Source: Synchiropus splendidus (taxonomy: Eukaryota; Chordata; Actinopteri; Syngnathiformes; Callionymidae). Taken from it: a stretch of DNA of 64,000 bases. Positions 13,101 to 27,110 of the stretch are shown in pieces. Location of the stretch: the NCBI RefSeq assembly GCF_027744825.2, contig NC_071349.1, positions 2,170,001-2,234,000 on the forward strand, in the 5' to 3' direction. The notes under the pieces are model-generated. The model did no database searches, had not been told where the DNA came from, and worked only from the letters and a program-made list of their open reading frames with translations. Both the position numbers and the translations under genes were made by a program. How positions within the stretch are numbered: position 1 is the first letter of the stretch; each line of letters opens with the position of its first letter.

Positions 13101-15778
13101 TTTCTAGTAGTTGCACATCAAATCTCAGCAGTCTGAAGTGTTTTTCTAACGTTATCAACATTTTTATGTTTGGCGTTCGATAATCGACCATATCTCAGGC
13201 TGAAAACGCGTTTTCTGCATTGTGCCATAACTTTGCAGAGAAGCTTCAGAACATGAAATTGTCACCTCCCACTACAACAGAAAGTGTCTTTCTAGTAGTT
13301 GTACATCAAATCTAAGCTGTCTGAAGTGTTTTTCCAAAGCTATCAACATTTTTATGTTTGGCGCTGCGGAATCGACCTTATCTCAGGCTGAAAACGCGTT
13401 TTACGCATGGTGCCATGACTTTGCAGGGAAGCTTCAGAACATCGAATTTTCACCTCCCACTATAGCAGAAACGGTCTTTCTAGTAGTTGCACATCAAATC
13501 TAAGCTGTCTGAAGTGTTTTTCCAAAGTTATCAACATTTTTATGTTTGACGTTCCGGAATCAACCTCATCTCAGGCTGAAAACGGGTTTTACGCATTGTG
13601 TCATAACTTTGCAGCGAAGCTTCAGAACATGAAATTTTCACCTCCCACTATAGCAGAAATGGTCTTTCTAGTAGTTGCACATCAAATCTAAGCTGTCTGA
13701 AGTGTTTTTCCGAAGTTATTAACATTTTTATGTTTGGCGTTCCGGAATTGACCTTATGTGAGGCTGAAAACGCGTTTTCTGCATTGTGACATAACTTTGC
13801 AGGGAAGCTTCAGAACATCGAATTTTCACCTCCCACAATGGCAGAAATGGTCTTTCTAGTAGTTGCACATCAAATCTAAGCAGTATGAAGTGTTTTTCCA
13901 GAATTATGAACATGTTTATGTTTGGCGTTCCGTAATCGACCTTATCTCAGGCTGAAAACGCATTTTACGCATTGTGCCATAACTTTGCAGGGAAGCTTCA
14001 GAACATGAAATTTTCATCTCCCACTATAGCAGAAAGTGTCTTTCTAGTAGTTGCACATCAAATCTAAGCTGTCTGAAGTGTTTTTCCAAAGTTATCAACA
14101 TTTTTATGTTTGGCGTTCTGGAATCCACCTTATCTCAGGCTGAAAACGCGTTTTCTGCATTGTGCTATAACTTTGCAGGGAGACTTCAGAACATGAAATT
14201 TTCTCCTCCCACTATAGCAGAAAGGGTATTTCTCGTAGTTGCACATCAAATCTAAGTTGTCTGAAGTGTTTTTCCAAAGTTATCAACATTCTTATGTTTG
14301 GCGTTCCGGAATCAACCTTATCTCAGACTGAAAACGTGTTTTCTGCATTGTGCCATAACTTTGCAGGGAGACTTCAGAACATGAAATTTTCTCCTCCCAC
14401 TATAGCAGAAAGGGCCTTTCTAGTAGTTGCACATCAAATCTAAGCAGTATGAAGTGTTTTTCCAAAGTTATCAACATTTTTATGTTTGGCGTACCAGAAT
14501 CGATCTTATCTCAGGCTGAAGACGTGTTTTCTGCATTGTGTCATAACTTTGCAGGGAAGCTTCAGAACATGAAATTTTAAACTTGCGCTATAGCAGAAAA
14601 GGTCTTTCGAGTAGTTGGACATCAAATATAAGCTGTCTGAAGTGTTTTTCCAAAGTTATCAACATTTTTATGTTTGGCGTTCTGAAATCAACCTCATCTC
14701 AGGCTGAAAACGGGTTTTACGCATTGTGTCATAACTTTGCAGCGAAGCTTCAGAACTTGAAATTTTCACCTCCCACGAGAGCAGAAAGGGTCTTTCTCGA
14801 AGTTGCACATCAAATCTAAGCTGTCTGAAGTGTTTTTCCAAAGTTATCAACATTTTTATGTTTGGCGTTCCGGAACCCACCTTATCTCAGGCTGAAAACG
14901 CGTTTTCTGCATTGTGCCGTAACTTTGCAGGGAGACTTCAGAACATGAAGTTTTCTCCTCCCACTATAGCAGAAAGGGTCTTTCTAGTAGTTGCACATCA
15001 AATCTAAGCTGTTTGAAGTGTTTTTCCAAAGTTAATACCATTTTTACATTTGGCGTTCCAGAAACAACCTTATCTCAGGCTGAAAACGCGTTTTACGCAA
15101 TTTGCCCTAACTTTGCAGGAAAGCTTCAGAACATGAAATTTTCATCTCCCACTATAGCAGAAAGTGTCTTTCTAGTAGTTGCACATCAAATCTAAGCTGT
15201 CTGAAGTGTTTTTCCAAAGTTATCAACATTTTTATGTTTGGCGTTCTGGAATCCACCTTATCTCAGGCTGAAAACGCGTTTTCTGCATTGTGCTATAACT
15301 TTGCAGGGAGACTTCAGAACATGAAATTTTCTCCTCCGACTATAGCAGAAAGGGTACTTCTCGTAGTTGCACATCAAATCTAAGTTGTCTGAAGTGTTTT
15401 TCCAAAGTTATCAACATTCTTATGTTTGGCGTTCCGGAATCAACCTTATCTCAGACTGAAAACGTGTTTTCTGCATTGTGCCATAACTTTGCAGGGAGAC
15501 TTCAGAACATGAAATTTTCTCCTCCCACTATAGCAGAAAGGGCCTTTCTAGTAGTTGCACATCAAATCTAAGCTGTGGAAAGTGTTTTTCCAAAGTTATC
15601 AACATTTTTATGTTGGCGTTACGGAATCGACCTTATCTCCGGCTGAAAACGCGTTTTCTGCATTGTGCCATAACTTTGCAGGGAAGCTTCAGAAGATGAA
15701 ATTTTAACATCCCAGAATAGCAGAAAGGGTCTTTCTAGTAGTTGCACATCAAATCTAAGCTGTCTGAAGTGTTTTTCC
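10141..15778. repeat. Satellite HOR block C: 15-monomer unit, 2819 bp, rearranged
   Basis: Copies of about 10141-12959 and 12960-15778 align at offset 2819 (15 x 188 minus 1), shown by TTTGGCATTGCGG at 10162 and 12981 and by identical stretches at 11764/14583 and 12194/15013. The inside is not colinear. Copy 1 has an internal two-monomer duplication (TTTGACGTTCCGG at about 10727 and 11103) that copy 2 lacks, so 11285 pairs with 13728 at only 2443. Copy 2 regains two monomers near 13983-14440 that were copied from about 12290-12745. The unit length is thus the same although loss and gain occurred separately. Confidence 0.85.
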
Positions 15779-18180
15779 AAAGTTATCAACATTTTTATGT
15801 TTGGCGTTCTGGAATCCACCTTATCTCAGGCTGAAAACGCGTTTTCTGCATTGTGCTATAACTTTGCAGGGAGACTTCAGAACATGAAATTTTCTCCTCC
15901 GACTATAGCAGAAAGGGTACTTCTCGTAGTTGCACATCAAATCTAAGTTGTCTGAAGTGTTTTTCCAAAGTTATCAACATTCTTATGTTTGGCGTTCCGG
16001 AATCAACCTTATCTCAGACTGAAAACGTGTTTTCTGCATTGTGCCATAACTTTGCAGGGAGACTTCAGAACATGAAATTTTCTCCTCCCACTATAGCAGA
16101 AAGGGCCTTTCTAGTAGTTGCACATCAAATCTAAGCTGTGGAAAGTGTTTTTCCAAAGTTATCAACATTTTTATGTTTGGCGTTCCGGAATCAACCTTAT
16201 CTCAGACTGAAAACGTGTTTTCTGCATTGTGCCATAACTTTGCAGGGAAACTTCAGAAGATGAAATTTTAACATCCCAGAATAGCAGAAAGGGTCTTTCT
16301 AGTAGTTGCACATCAAATCTAAGCTGTCTGAAGTGTTTATCCAAAGTTATCAACATTTTTATGTTTGGCGTTCTGGAACCCACCTTATCTCAGGCTGAAA
16401 ACGCGTTTTCTGCATTGTGCCATAACTTTTCAGGGAAGCTTCAGAACATGAAATGTTCGCCTCCCACTATAGCAGATAGGGTCTTTCTCGTAGTTGCACA
16501 TCAAATCTAAGCTGTCTGAAGAGTTTTAGTGTAGTTATCAACTTTTTTATGTTTGGCGTTCCGGAATCGACCTGATCTCAGGCTGAAAACGCGTTTTACG
16601 CATTGTGCCATAACTTTGCAGAGAAGCTTCAGAACATGAAATTTTCACCTCCCACTACAGCAGAAAGGTTCTTTCCAGCAGTTGCACATCAAATCTAAGC
16701 TGTCTGAAGTGTTTTTCAAAAGGTATCAACATTTTTATGTTTGGCGTTCTAGAACCCTCCTTATCTCAGGCTGAAAATGCGTTTTCTGCATTGTGCCATA
16801 ACTTTGCAGGGAAGCTTCAGAACAGGGAATGTTCACCTCCCACTACAGCAGAAAGGGTCTTTCTAGTAGTTGCACATCAAATCTAAGCTGTCTGAATTGT
16901 TTTTCCAAAGTTATCAACTTTTTTATGTTTGCCGTTGCGGAATCGAACTTATCTCAGGCTGAAAACGCTTTTTACGCATTGTGCCATAACTTTGCAGGGA
17001 AGCTTCAGAACACGAAATGTTCACCTCCCACTATAGCGGAAAGGGTGTTTCTAGTAGTTGCACATCAAATCTAATCTGTCTGAAGTGTTTTTCAAAAGTT
17101 ATCAACATTTTTATGTTTGGCATTGCGGAATCGACCTTATCTCAGGCTGAAAACGTGTTTTACGCATTGTGCCATAACTTTGCAGGGAAGCTTCAGAACA
17201 TGGAATTTTCACTATCCACTATAGCAGAAAGGGTCTTTCTAGTAGTTGCACATCAAATCTCAGCTGTCTGAAGTGTTTTTCCAACGTTATCAAAATTTTT
17301 ATGTTTGGCGTTCGATAATCGACCTTATCTCAGGCTGAAAACGCGTTTTCTGCATTGTGCCATAACTTTGCAGAGAAGCTTCAGAACATGAAATTTTCAC
17401 CTCCCACTACAACAGAAAGTGTCTTTCTAGTAGTTGCACATCAAATCTAAGCTGTCTGAAGTGTTTTTCCAAAGCTATCAACATTTTTATGTTTGGCGCT
17501 GCGGAATCGACCTTATCTCAGGCTGAAATCGCGTTTTACGCATTGAGCCATGACTTTGCAGGGAAGCTTCAGAACATGACATTTTCACCTCCCACTATAG
17601 CAGAAAGGGTCTTTCTCAAAGTTGCACATCAAATCTAAGCTGTCTGAAGTGTTTTTCCAAAGTTTTCAACATTTTTATGTTTGGTGTTCCTGAATCGACC
17701 TTATCTCAGGCTGAAAACACGTTTTCTGCATTGTGCCATAACTTTGCAGCGAAGCTTCAGAACATGAAATTTTCACCTCCCACTATAGCAGAAAGGGTCT
17801 TTCTCGTAGTTGCACATCAAATCTAAGCTGTCTGAAGTGTTTTTCCGAAGTTATCAACATTTTTATGTTTGGCGTTCTGGAATCGACCTTATGTGAGGCT
17901 GAAAACGCGTTTTCTGCATTGTGCCATAACTTTGCAGGGAAGCTTCAGAACAAAAAATTTTCACCTCCCACTATAGCAGAAAGGGTCTTTCTAGTTGTTG
18001 CACATCAAATCTAAGCTGTCTGAAGTGTTTTTCCAAAGTTATGAACATTTTTATGTTTGGCGTTCAGGAATCGATCTTATCTCCGGCTGAATACGCGTTT
18101 TCTTCATTGTGCCATAACTTTGCAGGGAATTTTCAGAACCTGAAATTTTCACCTCCCACTATAGCAGAAAAGGTCTTTCT
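15779..18180. repeat. Monomeric satellite with a 3-mer duplication and dispersed copies
   Basis: 15779 to about 16160 repeats 15216 to about 15600 at offset 563 (three monomers minus 1), marked by TTCTGGAATCC and GGGAGACTTCAG. About 16720-17530 is a diverged copy of about 9765-10570. The remainder to 18180 is single variant monomers. No gene is visible. Confidence 0.8.
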
Positions 18181-21100
18181 AGTAGTTGCACATCAAATCT
18201 AAGCTGTCTGAAGTGTTTTTCCGAAGTTATCAACATTTTTAAGTTTTGCGTTTCGGAACCCACCTTATCTCAGGCTGAAAACGCGTTTTCTGCATTGTGC
18301 CATAACTTCTCAGGGAAGCTTCAGAACATGAAATGTTCACCTCCCACTATTGCAGAAAGGGTCTTTCTAGTAGTTGCACATCAAATCTAAGTTGTCTGAA
18401 GTGTTTTTCGAAAGCTATCAACATTTTTATGTTTGGCGTTCCGGAAACGACCTTATCTCGGGCTGAAAACGCGTTTTCTGCATTGTGCCATAACTTTGCA
18501 GGGAAGCTTGAGAAAATGAAATTTTCACCTGCCACTAAAGCAGAAAGGATCTTTCTAGTAGTTGCACATCAAATCTAAGCTGTCTGAAGTGGTTTTCCAA
18601 AGTTATCAACATTTTTATGTTTGGCGTTCCAGAATCGACCTTATCTCAGGCTGTAAACGCGTTTTGTGCATTGTGCCATAACTTCTCAGGGAAGCTTCAG
18701 AACATGAAATGTACACCTCCCACTATAGCAGAAAGGGTCTTTCTAGTAGTTGCACATCAAATCTAAGCTGTCTGAAGTGTTTTTCCAAAGTTATCAACAT
18801 TTTTATGTTTGGCGTTCCGGAATCGACCTTATCTCAGGCTGAAAACACGTTTTACGCATTGTGCCATAACTTCTCAGGGAAGCTTCAGAACATCAAATGT
18901 TCACCAAACACTATAGCAGAAAAGGTCTTTCTAGTAGTTGCACCTCAAGTCTAAGCTGTCTGAAGTGTTTTTCCAAAGTTATCAACATTTTTATGTTTGG
19001 CGTTCCAGAATCGACCTTATGTCAGGCTGAAATCGCGTTGTCTGCATTGTGCCATAACTTTGCATGGAAGCTTCCGAACATGAAATTTTAACCTCCTACT
19101 ATAGCAGAAAGGCTCTTTCTAGTAGTTGCACATCAAATCTTAGCTGTCTGAAATGTTTTTCCAAAGTTATCAACATTTTTACGTTTGGCGTTTCGGAATC
19201 GACCTTATCTTAGGCTGAAAATGCGTTTTACACATTGTGCAATAATTTTGCAGGGAAGCTTCAGAACATGAAATTTTCACCTCCCACTATAGCAGAAAGG
19301 GTCTTTCTCGTAGTTGCACATCAAATCTAAGCTGTCTGAAGTGTTTTTCCAAAGTTATCAACATTTTTATGTTTGGCGTTCCGGAACCCCCCTAATCTCA
19401 GGCTGAAAACGCGTTTTCTGCATTGTGCCATAACTTTGCAGGGAAGCTTCAGGACATGAAATTGTCACCTCCCACTATAGCAGAAAGGGTCTGTCTAGTA
19501 GTGGCAGATCAAATCTAAGCTGTCTGATGTGTTTTTCCAAAGTTATCAACATTTTTACGTTTGGCGTTTCGGAAACCACCTTGTCTCAGGCTGAAAACGC
19601 GTTTTACGTATTGTGCCATAACTTTGCAGGGAAGGTTCAGAAAATGAAATTTTCACCTCCCACCATAGCAGAAAGGGTATTTCTAGTAGTTGCACATTAA
19701 ATCTAAGCTGTCTGAAGTGTTGTTCCAAAGTTATCAACATTTTTACGTTTGGCGTTTCGGAAACCACCTTGTCTCAGGCTGAAAACGCGTTTTCTGCATT
19801 GTGCCATAACTTTGCATGGAAGCTTCTGAACATGAAAATTTAACCTCCCACTATATCAGAAAGGGTCTTTCTAGTAGTTGCAGATCAAATCTAAGCTGTC
19901 TGATGTGTTTTTCCAAAGTTATCAACATTTTTATGTTTGGCGTTCCGGAATCGACCTTATCCTCGGCTGAAAACGCGTTTTACGCATTGTGCCATAACTT
20001 TGCAGGGAAGCTTCAGAACATGAAATGTTCACCTCCCACTATAGCAGAAAGGGTCTTTCTAGTAGTTGCACATCAAATCTAAGCTGTCTGAAGTGTTTTT
20101 CCGAAGTTATCAACATTTTTAAGTTTTGCGTTTCGGAACCCACCTTATCTCAGGCTGAAAACGCGTTTTCTGCATTGTGCCATAACTTCTCAGGGAAGCT
20201 TCAGAACATGAAATGTTCACCTCCCACTATTGCAGAAAGGGTCTTTCTAGTAGTTGCACATCAAATCTAAGTTGTCTGAAGTGTTTTTCGAAAGCTATCA
20301 ACATTTTTATGTTTGGCGTTCCGGAAACGACCTTATCTCGGGCTGAAAACGCGTTTTCTGCATTGTGCCATAACTTTGCAGGGAAGCTTGAGAAAATGAA
20401 ATTTTGACCTGCCACTAAAGCAGAAAGGATCTTTCTAGTAGTTGCACATCAAATCTAAGCTGTCTGAAGTGGTTTTCCAAAGTTATCAACATTTTTATGT
20501 TTGGCGTTCCAGAATCGACCTTATCTCAGGCTGTAAACGCGTTTTGTGCATTGTGCCATAACTTCTCAGGGAAGCTTCAGAACATGAAATGTACACCTCC
20601 CACTATAGCAGAAAGGGTCTTTCTAGTAGTTGCACATCAAATCTAAGCTGTCTGAAGTGTTTTTCCAAAGTTATCAACATTTTTATGTTTGGCGTTCCGG
20701 AATCGACCTTATCTCAGGCTGAAAACACGTTTTACGCATTGTGCCATAACTTCTCAGGGAAGCTTCAGAACATCAAATGTTCACCTAACACTATAGCAGA
20801 AAAGGTCTTTCTAGTAGTTGCACCTCAAGTCTAAGCTGTCTGAAGTGTTTTTCCAAAGTTATCAACATTTTTATGTTTGGCGTTCCAGAATCGACCTTAT
20901 GTCAGGCTGAAATCGCGTTGTCTGCATTGTGCCATAACTTTGCATGGAAGCTTCCGAACATGAAATTTTAACCTCCTACTATAGCAGAAAGGCTCTTTCT
21001 AGTAGTTGCACATCAAATCTTAGCTGTCTGAAATGTTTTTCCAAAGTTATCAACATTTTTACGTTTGGCGTTTCGGAATCGACCTTATCTTAGGCTGAAA

Positions 21101-23820
21101 ATGCGTTTTACACATTGTGCAATAATTTTGCAGGGAAGCTTCAGAACATGAAATTTTCACCTCCCACTATAGCAGAAAGGGTCTTTCTCGTAGTTGCACA
21201 TCAAATCTAAGCTGTCTGAAGTGTTTTTCCAAAGTTATCAACATTTTTATGTTTGGCGTTCCGGAACCCCCCTAATCTCAGGCTGAAAACGCGTTTTCTG
21301 CATTGTGCCATAACTTTGCAGGGAAGCTTCAGGACATGAAATTGTCACCTCCCACTATAGCAGAAAGGGTCTGTCTAGTAGTGGCAGATCAAATCTAAGC
21401 TGTCTGATGTGTTTTTCCAAAGTTATCAACATTTTTACGTTTGGCGTTTCGGAAACCACCTTGTCTCAGGCTGAAAACGCGTTTTACGTATTGTGCCATA
21501 ACTTTGCAGGGAAGGTTCAGAAAATGAAATTTTCACCTCCCACCATAGCAGAAAGGGTATTTCTAGTAGTTGCACATTAAATCTAAGCTGTCTGAAGTGT
21601 TGTTCCAAAGTTATCAACATTTTTACGTTTGGCGTTTCGGAAACCACCTTGTCTCAGGCTGAAAACGCGTTTTCTGCATTGTGCCATAACTTTGCATGGA
21701 AGCTTCTGAACATGAAAATTTAACCTCCCACTATATCAGAAAGGGTCTTTCTAGTAGTTGCAGATCAAATCTAAGCTGTCTGATGTGTTTTTCCAAAGTT
21801 ATCAACATTTTTATGTTTGGCGTTCCGGAATCGACCTTATCCTCGGCTGAAAACGCGTTTTACGCATTGTGCCATAACTTTGCAGGGAAGCTTCAGAACA
21901 TGAAATGTTCACCTCCCACTATAGCAGAAAGGGTCTTTCTAGTAGTTGCACATCAAATCTAAGCTGTCTGAAGTGTTTTTCCGAAGTTATCAACATTTTT
22001 AAGTTTTGCGTTTCGGAACCCACCTTATCTCAGGCTGAAAACGCGTTTTCTGCATTGTGCCATAACTTCTCAGGGAAGCTTCAGAACATGAAATGTTCAC
22101 CTCCCACTATTGCAGAAAGGGTCTTTCTAGTAGTTGCACATCAAATCTAAGTTGTCTGAAGTGTTTTTCGAAAGCTATCAACATTTTTATGTTTGGCGTT
22201 CCGGAAACGACCTTATCTCGGGCTGAAAACGCGTTTTCTGCATTGTGCCATAACTTTGCAGGGAAGCTTGAGAAAATGAAATTTTGACCTGCCACTAAAG
22301 CAGAAAGGATCTTTCTAGTAGTTGCACATCAAATCTAAGCTGTCTGAAGTGGTTTTCCAAAGTTATCAACATTTTTATGTTTGGCGTTCCAGAATCGACC
22401 TTATCTCAGGCTGTAAACGCGTTTTGTGCATTGTGCCATAACTTCTCAGGGAAGCTTCAGAACATGAAATGTACACCTCCCACTATAGCAGAAAGGGTCT
22501 TTCTAGTAGTTGCACATCAAATCTAAGCTGTCTGAAGTGTTTTTCCAAAGTTATCAACATTTTTATGTTTGGCGTTCCGGAATCGACCTTATCTCAGGCT
22601 GAAAACACGTTTTACGCATTGTGCCATAACTTCTCAGGGAAGCTTCAGAACATCAAATGTTCACCTAACACTATAGCAGAAAAGGTCTTTCTAGTAGTTG
22701 CACCTCAAGTCTAAGCTGTCTGAAGTGTTTTTCCAAAGTTATCAACATTTTTATGTTTGGCGTTCCAGAATCGACCTTATGTCAGGCTGAAATTGCGTTG
22801 TCTGCATTGTGCCATAACTTTGCATGGAAGCTTCCGAACATGAAATTTTAACCTCCTACTATAGCAGAAAGGCTCTTTCTAGTAGTTGCACATCAAATCT
22901 TAGCTGTCTGAAATGTTTTTCCAAAGTTATCAACATTTTTACGTTTGGCGTTTCGGAATCGACCTTATCTTAGGCTGAAAATGCGTTTTACACATTGTGC
23001 ATTAATTTTGCAGGGAAGCTTCAGAACATGAAATTTTCACCTCCCACTATAGCAGAAAGGGTCTTTCTCGTAGTTGCACATCAAATCTAAGCTGTCTGAA
23101 GTGTTTTTCCAAAGTTATCAACATTTTTATGTTTGGCGTTCCGGAACCCCCCTAATCTCAGGCTGAAAACGCGTTTTCTGCATTGTGCCATAACTTTGCA
23201 GGGAAGCTTCAGGACATGAAATTGTCACCTCCCACTATAGCAGAAAGGGTCTGTCTAGTAGTGGCAGATCAAATCTAAGCTGTCTGATGTGTTTTTCCAA
23301 AGTTATCAACATTTTTACGTTTGGCGTTTCGGAAACCACCTTGTCTCAGGCTGAAAACGCGTTTTACGTATTGTGCCATAACTTTGCAGGGAAGGTTCAG
23401 AAAATGAAATTTTCACCTCCCACCATAGCAGAAAGGGTATTTCTAGTAGTTGCACATTAAATCTAAGCTGTCTGAAGTGTTGTTCCAAAGTTATCAACAT
23501 TTTTACGTTTGGCGTTTCGGAAACCACCTTGTCTCAGGCTGAAAACGCGTTGTCTGCATTGTGCCATAACTTTGCATGGAAGCTTCTGAACATGAAAATT
23601 TAACCTCCCACTATATCAGAAAGGGTCTTTCTAGTAGTTGCAGATCAAATCTAAGCTGTCTGATGTGTTTTTCCAAAGTTATCAACATTTTTATGTTTGG
23701 CGTTCCGGAATCGACCTTATCCTCGGCTGAAAACGCGTTTTACGCATTGTGCCATAACTTTGCAGGGAAGCTTCAGAACATGAAATGTTCACCTCCCACT
23801 ATAGCAGAAAGGGTCTTTCT
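18181..23820. repeat. Satellite HOR block D: 10-monomer unit, 1880 bp, three copies
   Basis: Three consecutive copies, 18181-20060, 20061-21940 and 21941-23820, have an exact offset of 1880 bp (10 x 188). They are almost identical. Differences I could find include CACCTGCC versus GACCTGCC (18535, 20405, 22285), CACCAAAC versus CACCTAAC (18902, 20782), AATCGCG versus AATTGCG (22792), CAATAATT versus CATTAATT (23000) and CGTTTTCTGC versus CGTTGTCTGC (23548). Copies 2 and 3 share variants absent from copy 1, so they look like the most recent pair. The AAGTTTTGCG monomer marks the start of each unit. Confidence 0.95.
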
Positions 23821-25189
23821 AGTAGTTGCACATCAAATGTAAGCTGTCTGAAGTGTTTTTCCAAAGTTATCAACATTTTTATGTTTGGCGTTCCGGAATC
23901 GACCTTGTCTCAGGCTGAAAACGCGTTTCACGCATTGTGCCATAACTTTGCAGGGAAGGTTCAGAAAATGAAATTTTCACCTCCCACTATAGCAGAAAGG
24001 GTATTTCTAGTAGTTGCACATCAAATCTAAGCTGTCCGAAGTGTTTTTCCAAAAGTTATCAACATTTTTATGTTTGGCGTTCCGAAACCCACCTTATCTC
24101 AGGCTGAAAAGCGTTTTTGTGCATTGTGCCATAACTTTTCAGGGAAGCTTCAGAACATGAAATGTTCACCTCCCACTATAGCAGAAAGGGTCTTTCTAGT
24201 AGTTGCACATCAAATCTAAGCTGTCTGAAGTGTTTTTCCAAAGTTATCAACATTTTTAAGTTTGGCGTTTCGGAACCCACCTTATCTCAGGCTGAAAACG
24301 CGTTTTCTGCATTGTGCCATAACTTCTCAGGGAAGCTTCAGAACATGAAATGTTCACCTCCCACGATAGCAGAAAGGGTTTTTCTAGTAGTTGCACATCA
24401 AATCTAAGCTGTTTGAAGTGTTTTTCCAAAGTTATCAACATTTTTATGTTAGGCGTTCCGGAATCAACCTTATCTCAGGCTCAAAACGCATTTTCTGCAT
24501 TGTGCCATAACTTTGCAAGGAAGCTTCAGAACATGAAATTTTCACCTCCCACTATAGCAGAAAGGGTCATTCTAGTAGTTGCACATCAGATCTAAGCTGT
24601 CTGAAGGGTTTTTCCAAAGTTATCAACATTTTTATGTTTGGCGTTCCGGAACCCACCTTATCTCAGGCTGAAAACGCGTTTTCGGCATTGTGCCATAACT
24701 TTGCTGGGAAGCTTCTGAAAATGAAATTTTCACATCGGACAATGGCATCAAGGGTCTTTCTAGTAGTTGCACATCAAATCTAAGCTGTCTGAAGTGTTTT
24801 TCGAAAGTTTTCAACATTTTTATGTTTGGTGTTCCTGAATCGACCTTATCTCAGGCTGAAAACGCGTTTTCTGCATTGTCCCATAACTTTGCAGGGAAGC
24901 TTCAAAACATGTAATTTTCACCTCCCACTATAGCAGAAAGGGTCTTTCTAGTAGTTGCACATCAGATCTAAGCTGTCCGAAGTGTTTTTCCAAAGTTATC
25001 AACATTTTTATGTTTGGCGTTACAGAATCGACCTTATCTCAGGCTGAAAACGCGTTGTCTGCATTGTGCCATAACTTGGCATGGAAGCTTCCGAACATGA
25101 AATGTTCACCTCCCACTATAGCAGAAAGGGTCTTTCTAGTAGTTGCACATCAAATCTAAGCTGTCTGAAGTGTATTTCCAAAGTTATCA
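23821..25189. repeat. Monomeric satellite between HOR blocks D and E
   Basis: About seven variant monomers with no clear long-range partner in the immediate neighbourhood. One carries a frameshifted CGCGTTTT core (GAAAAGCGTTTTTGTGC near 24107), a variant that recurs at about 29370, 30880, 32010, 54190 and 54368. No gene is visible. Confidence 0.8.
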
Positions 25190-26693
25190 ACATTTTTATG
25201 TTTGGCGTTGTGGAACCCACCTTATCTCAGGCTGAAAACGCATTTTCTGCATTGTGCCATAACTTTGCAGGGAAGCTACAGAACATGAAATTTTCATCTC
25301 CCACTATAGCAGAAAGGGTCTTTCTAGTAGTTGCACATCAAATCTAAGCTGTTTGAAGTGTTTTTCGAAAGTTATCAACATTTTTATGTTTGGCGTTCCG
25401 GAATCGACCTTTTCTCAGGCTGAAAACGCGTTTTCTGCATTGTGCCATAACTTTGCAGGGAAGCTTCAGGAAATGAAATTTTCACCTCCCACTATAGCAG
25501 AAAGGGTCCTTCTAGAAGTTGCACATCAAATCTAAGCTGTCTGAAGTGTTTTTCGAAAGTTATCAACATTTTTATGTTTGGCGTTACAGAATCGACCTTA
25601 TCTCAGGCTGAAAACGCGTTGTCTGCATTGTGCCATAACTTGGCATGGAAGCTTCCGAACATGAAATGTTCACCTTCCACTATAGCAGAAAGGGTCTTTC
25701 TAGTAGTTGCACATCAAATCTAAGCTGTCTGAAGTGTTTTTCCAAAGTTATCAACATTTTTATGTTTGGCGTTCCGGAATCGACCTTATCTCAGGCTGAA
25801 AACACGTTTTACGCATTGTGCCATAACTTCTCAGGGAAGCTTCAGAACATCAAATGTTCACCTAACACTATAGCAGAAAAGGTCTTTCTAGTAGTTGCAC
25901 CTCCAATCTAAGCTGTCTGAAGTGTTTTTCGAAAGTTTTCAACATTTTTATGTTTGGCGTTGTGGAACCCACCTTATCTCAGGCTGAAAACGCATTTTCT
26001 GCATTGTGCCATAACTTTGCAGGGAAGCTACAGAACATGAAATTTTCACCTCCCACTATGGCAGAAAGGGTCTATCTAGTAGTTGCACATCAAATCTATG
26101 CTGTTTGAAGTGTTTTTCGAAAGTTATCAACATTTTTATGTTTGGCGTTCCGGAATCGACCTTTTCTCAGGCTGAAAACGCGTTTTCTGCATTGTGCCAT
26201 AACTTTGCAGGGAAGCTTCAGGAAATGAAATTTTCACCTCCCACTATAGCAGAAAGGGTCCTTCTAGAAGTTGCACATCAAATCTAAGCTGTCTGAAGTG
26301 TTTGTCGAAAGTTATCAACATTTTTATGTTTGGCGTTACAGAATCGACCTTATCTCAGGCTGAAAACGCGTTGTCTGCATTGCGCCATAACTTGGCATGG
26401 AAGTTTCCGAACATGAAATGTTCACCTCCCACTATAGCAGAAAGGGTCTTTCTAGTAGTTGCACATCAAATCTAAGCTGTCTGAAGTGTTTTTCCAAAGT
26501 TATCAACATTTTTATGTTTGGCGTTCCAGAATCGACCTTATCTCAGGCTGAAAACACGTTTTACGCATTGTGCCATAACTTCTCAGGGAAGCTTCAGAAC
26601 ATCAAATGTTCACCTAACACTATAGCAGAAAAGGTCTTTCTAGTAGTTGCACCTCAAATCTAAGCTGTCTGAAGTGTTTTTCCAAAGTTATCA
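25190..26693. repeat. Satellite HOR block E: 4-monomer unit, 752 bp, two copies
   Basis: 25190-25941 and 25942-26693 match at offset 752 (4 x 188). TTTGGCGTTGTGG at 25201 and 25953 and CTTCAGGAAATG in both copies are markers. From about 26490 the second copy runs into a fragment that resembles part of block D. Confidence 0.88.
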
Positions 26694-27110
26694 ACATTTT
26701 TATGTTTGGCGTTCCAGAATCGACCTTATGTCAGGCTGAAATCGCGTTGTCTGCATTGTGCCATAACTTTGCATGGAAGCTTCCGAACATGAAATTTTAA
26801 CCTCCTACTATAGCAGAAAGGCTCTTTCTAGTAGTTGCACATCAAATCTTAGCTGTCTGAAATGTTTTTCCAAAGTTATCAACATTTTTACGTTTGGCGT
26901 TTCGGAATCGACCTTATCTTAGGCTGAAAATGCGTTTTACACATTGTGCAATAATTTTGCAGGGAAGCTTCAGAACATGAAATTTTCACCTCCCACTATA
27001 GCAGAAAGGGTCTTTCTCGTAGTTGCACATCAAATCTAAGCTGTCTGAAGTGTTTTTCCAAAGTTATCAACATTTTTATGTTTGGCGTTCCGGAACCCCC
27101 CTAATCTCAG
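26490..27110. repeat. Dispersed fragment of HOR block D
   Basis: About 620 bp here matches about 18780-19400 of block D at an offset of about 7709 (41 monomers plus 1). Shared rare variants are GAAAACACGTTTTACG, ATGTCAGGCTGAAATCGCG, CTTAGCTGTCTGAAATG and GGAACCCCCCTAATC. It shows that block D sequence also exists outside its own tandem run. Confidence 0.8.
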
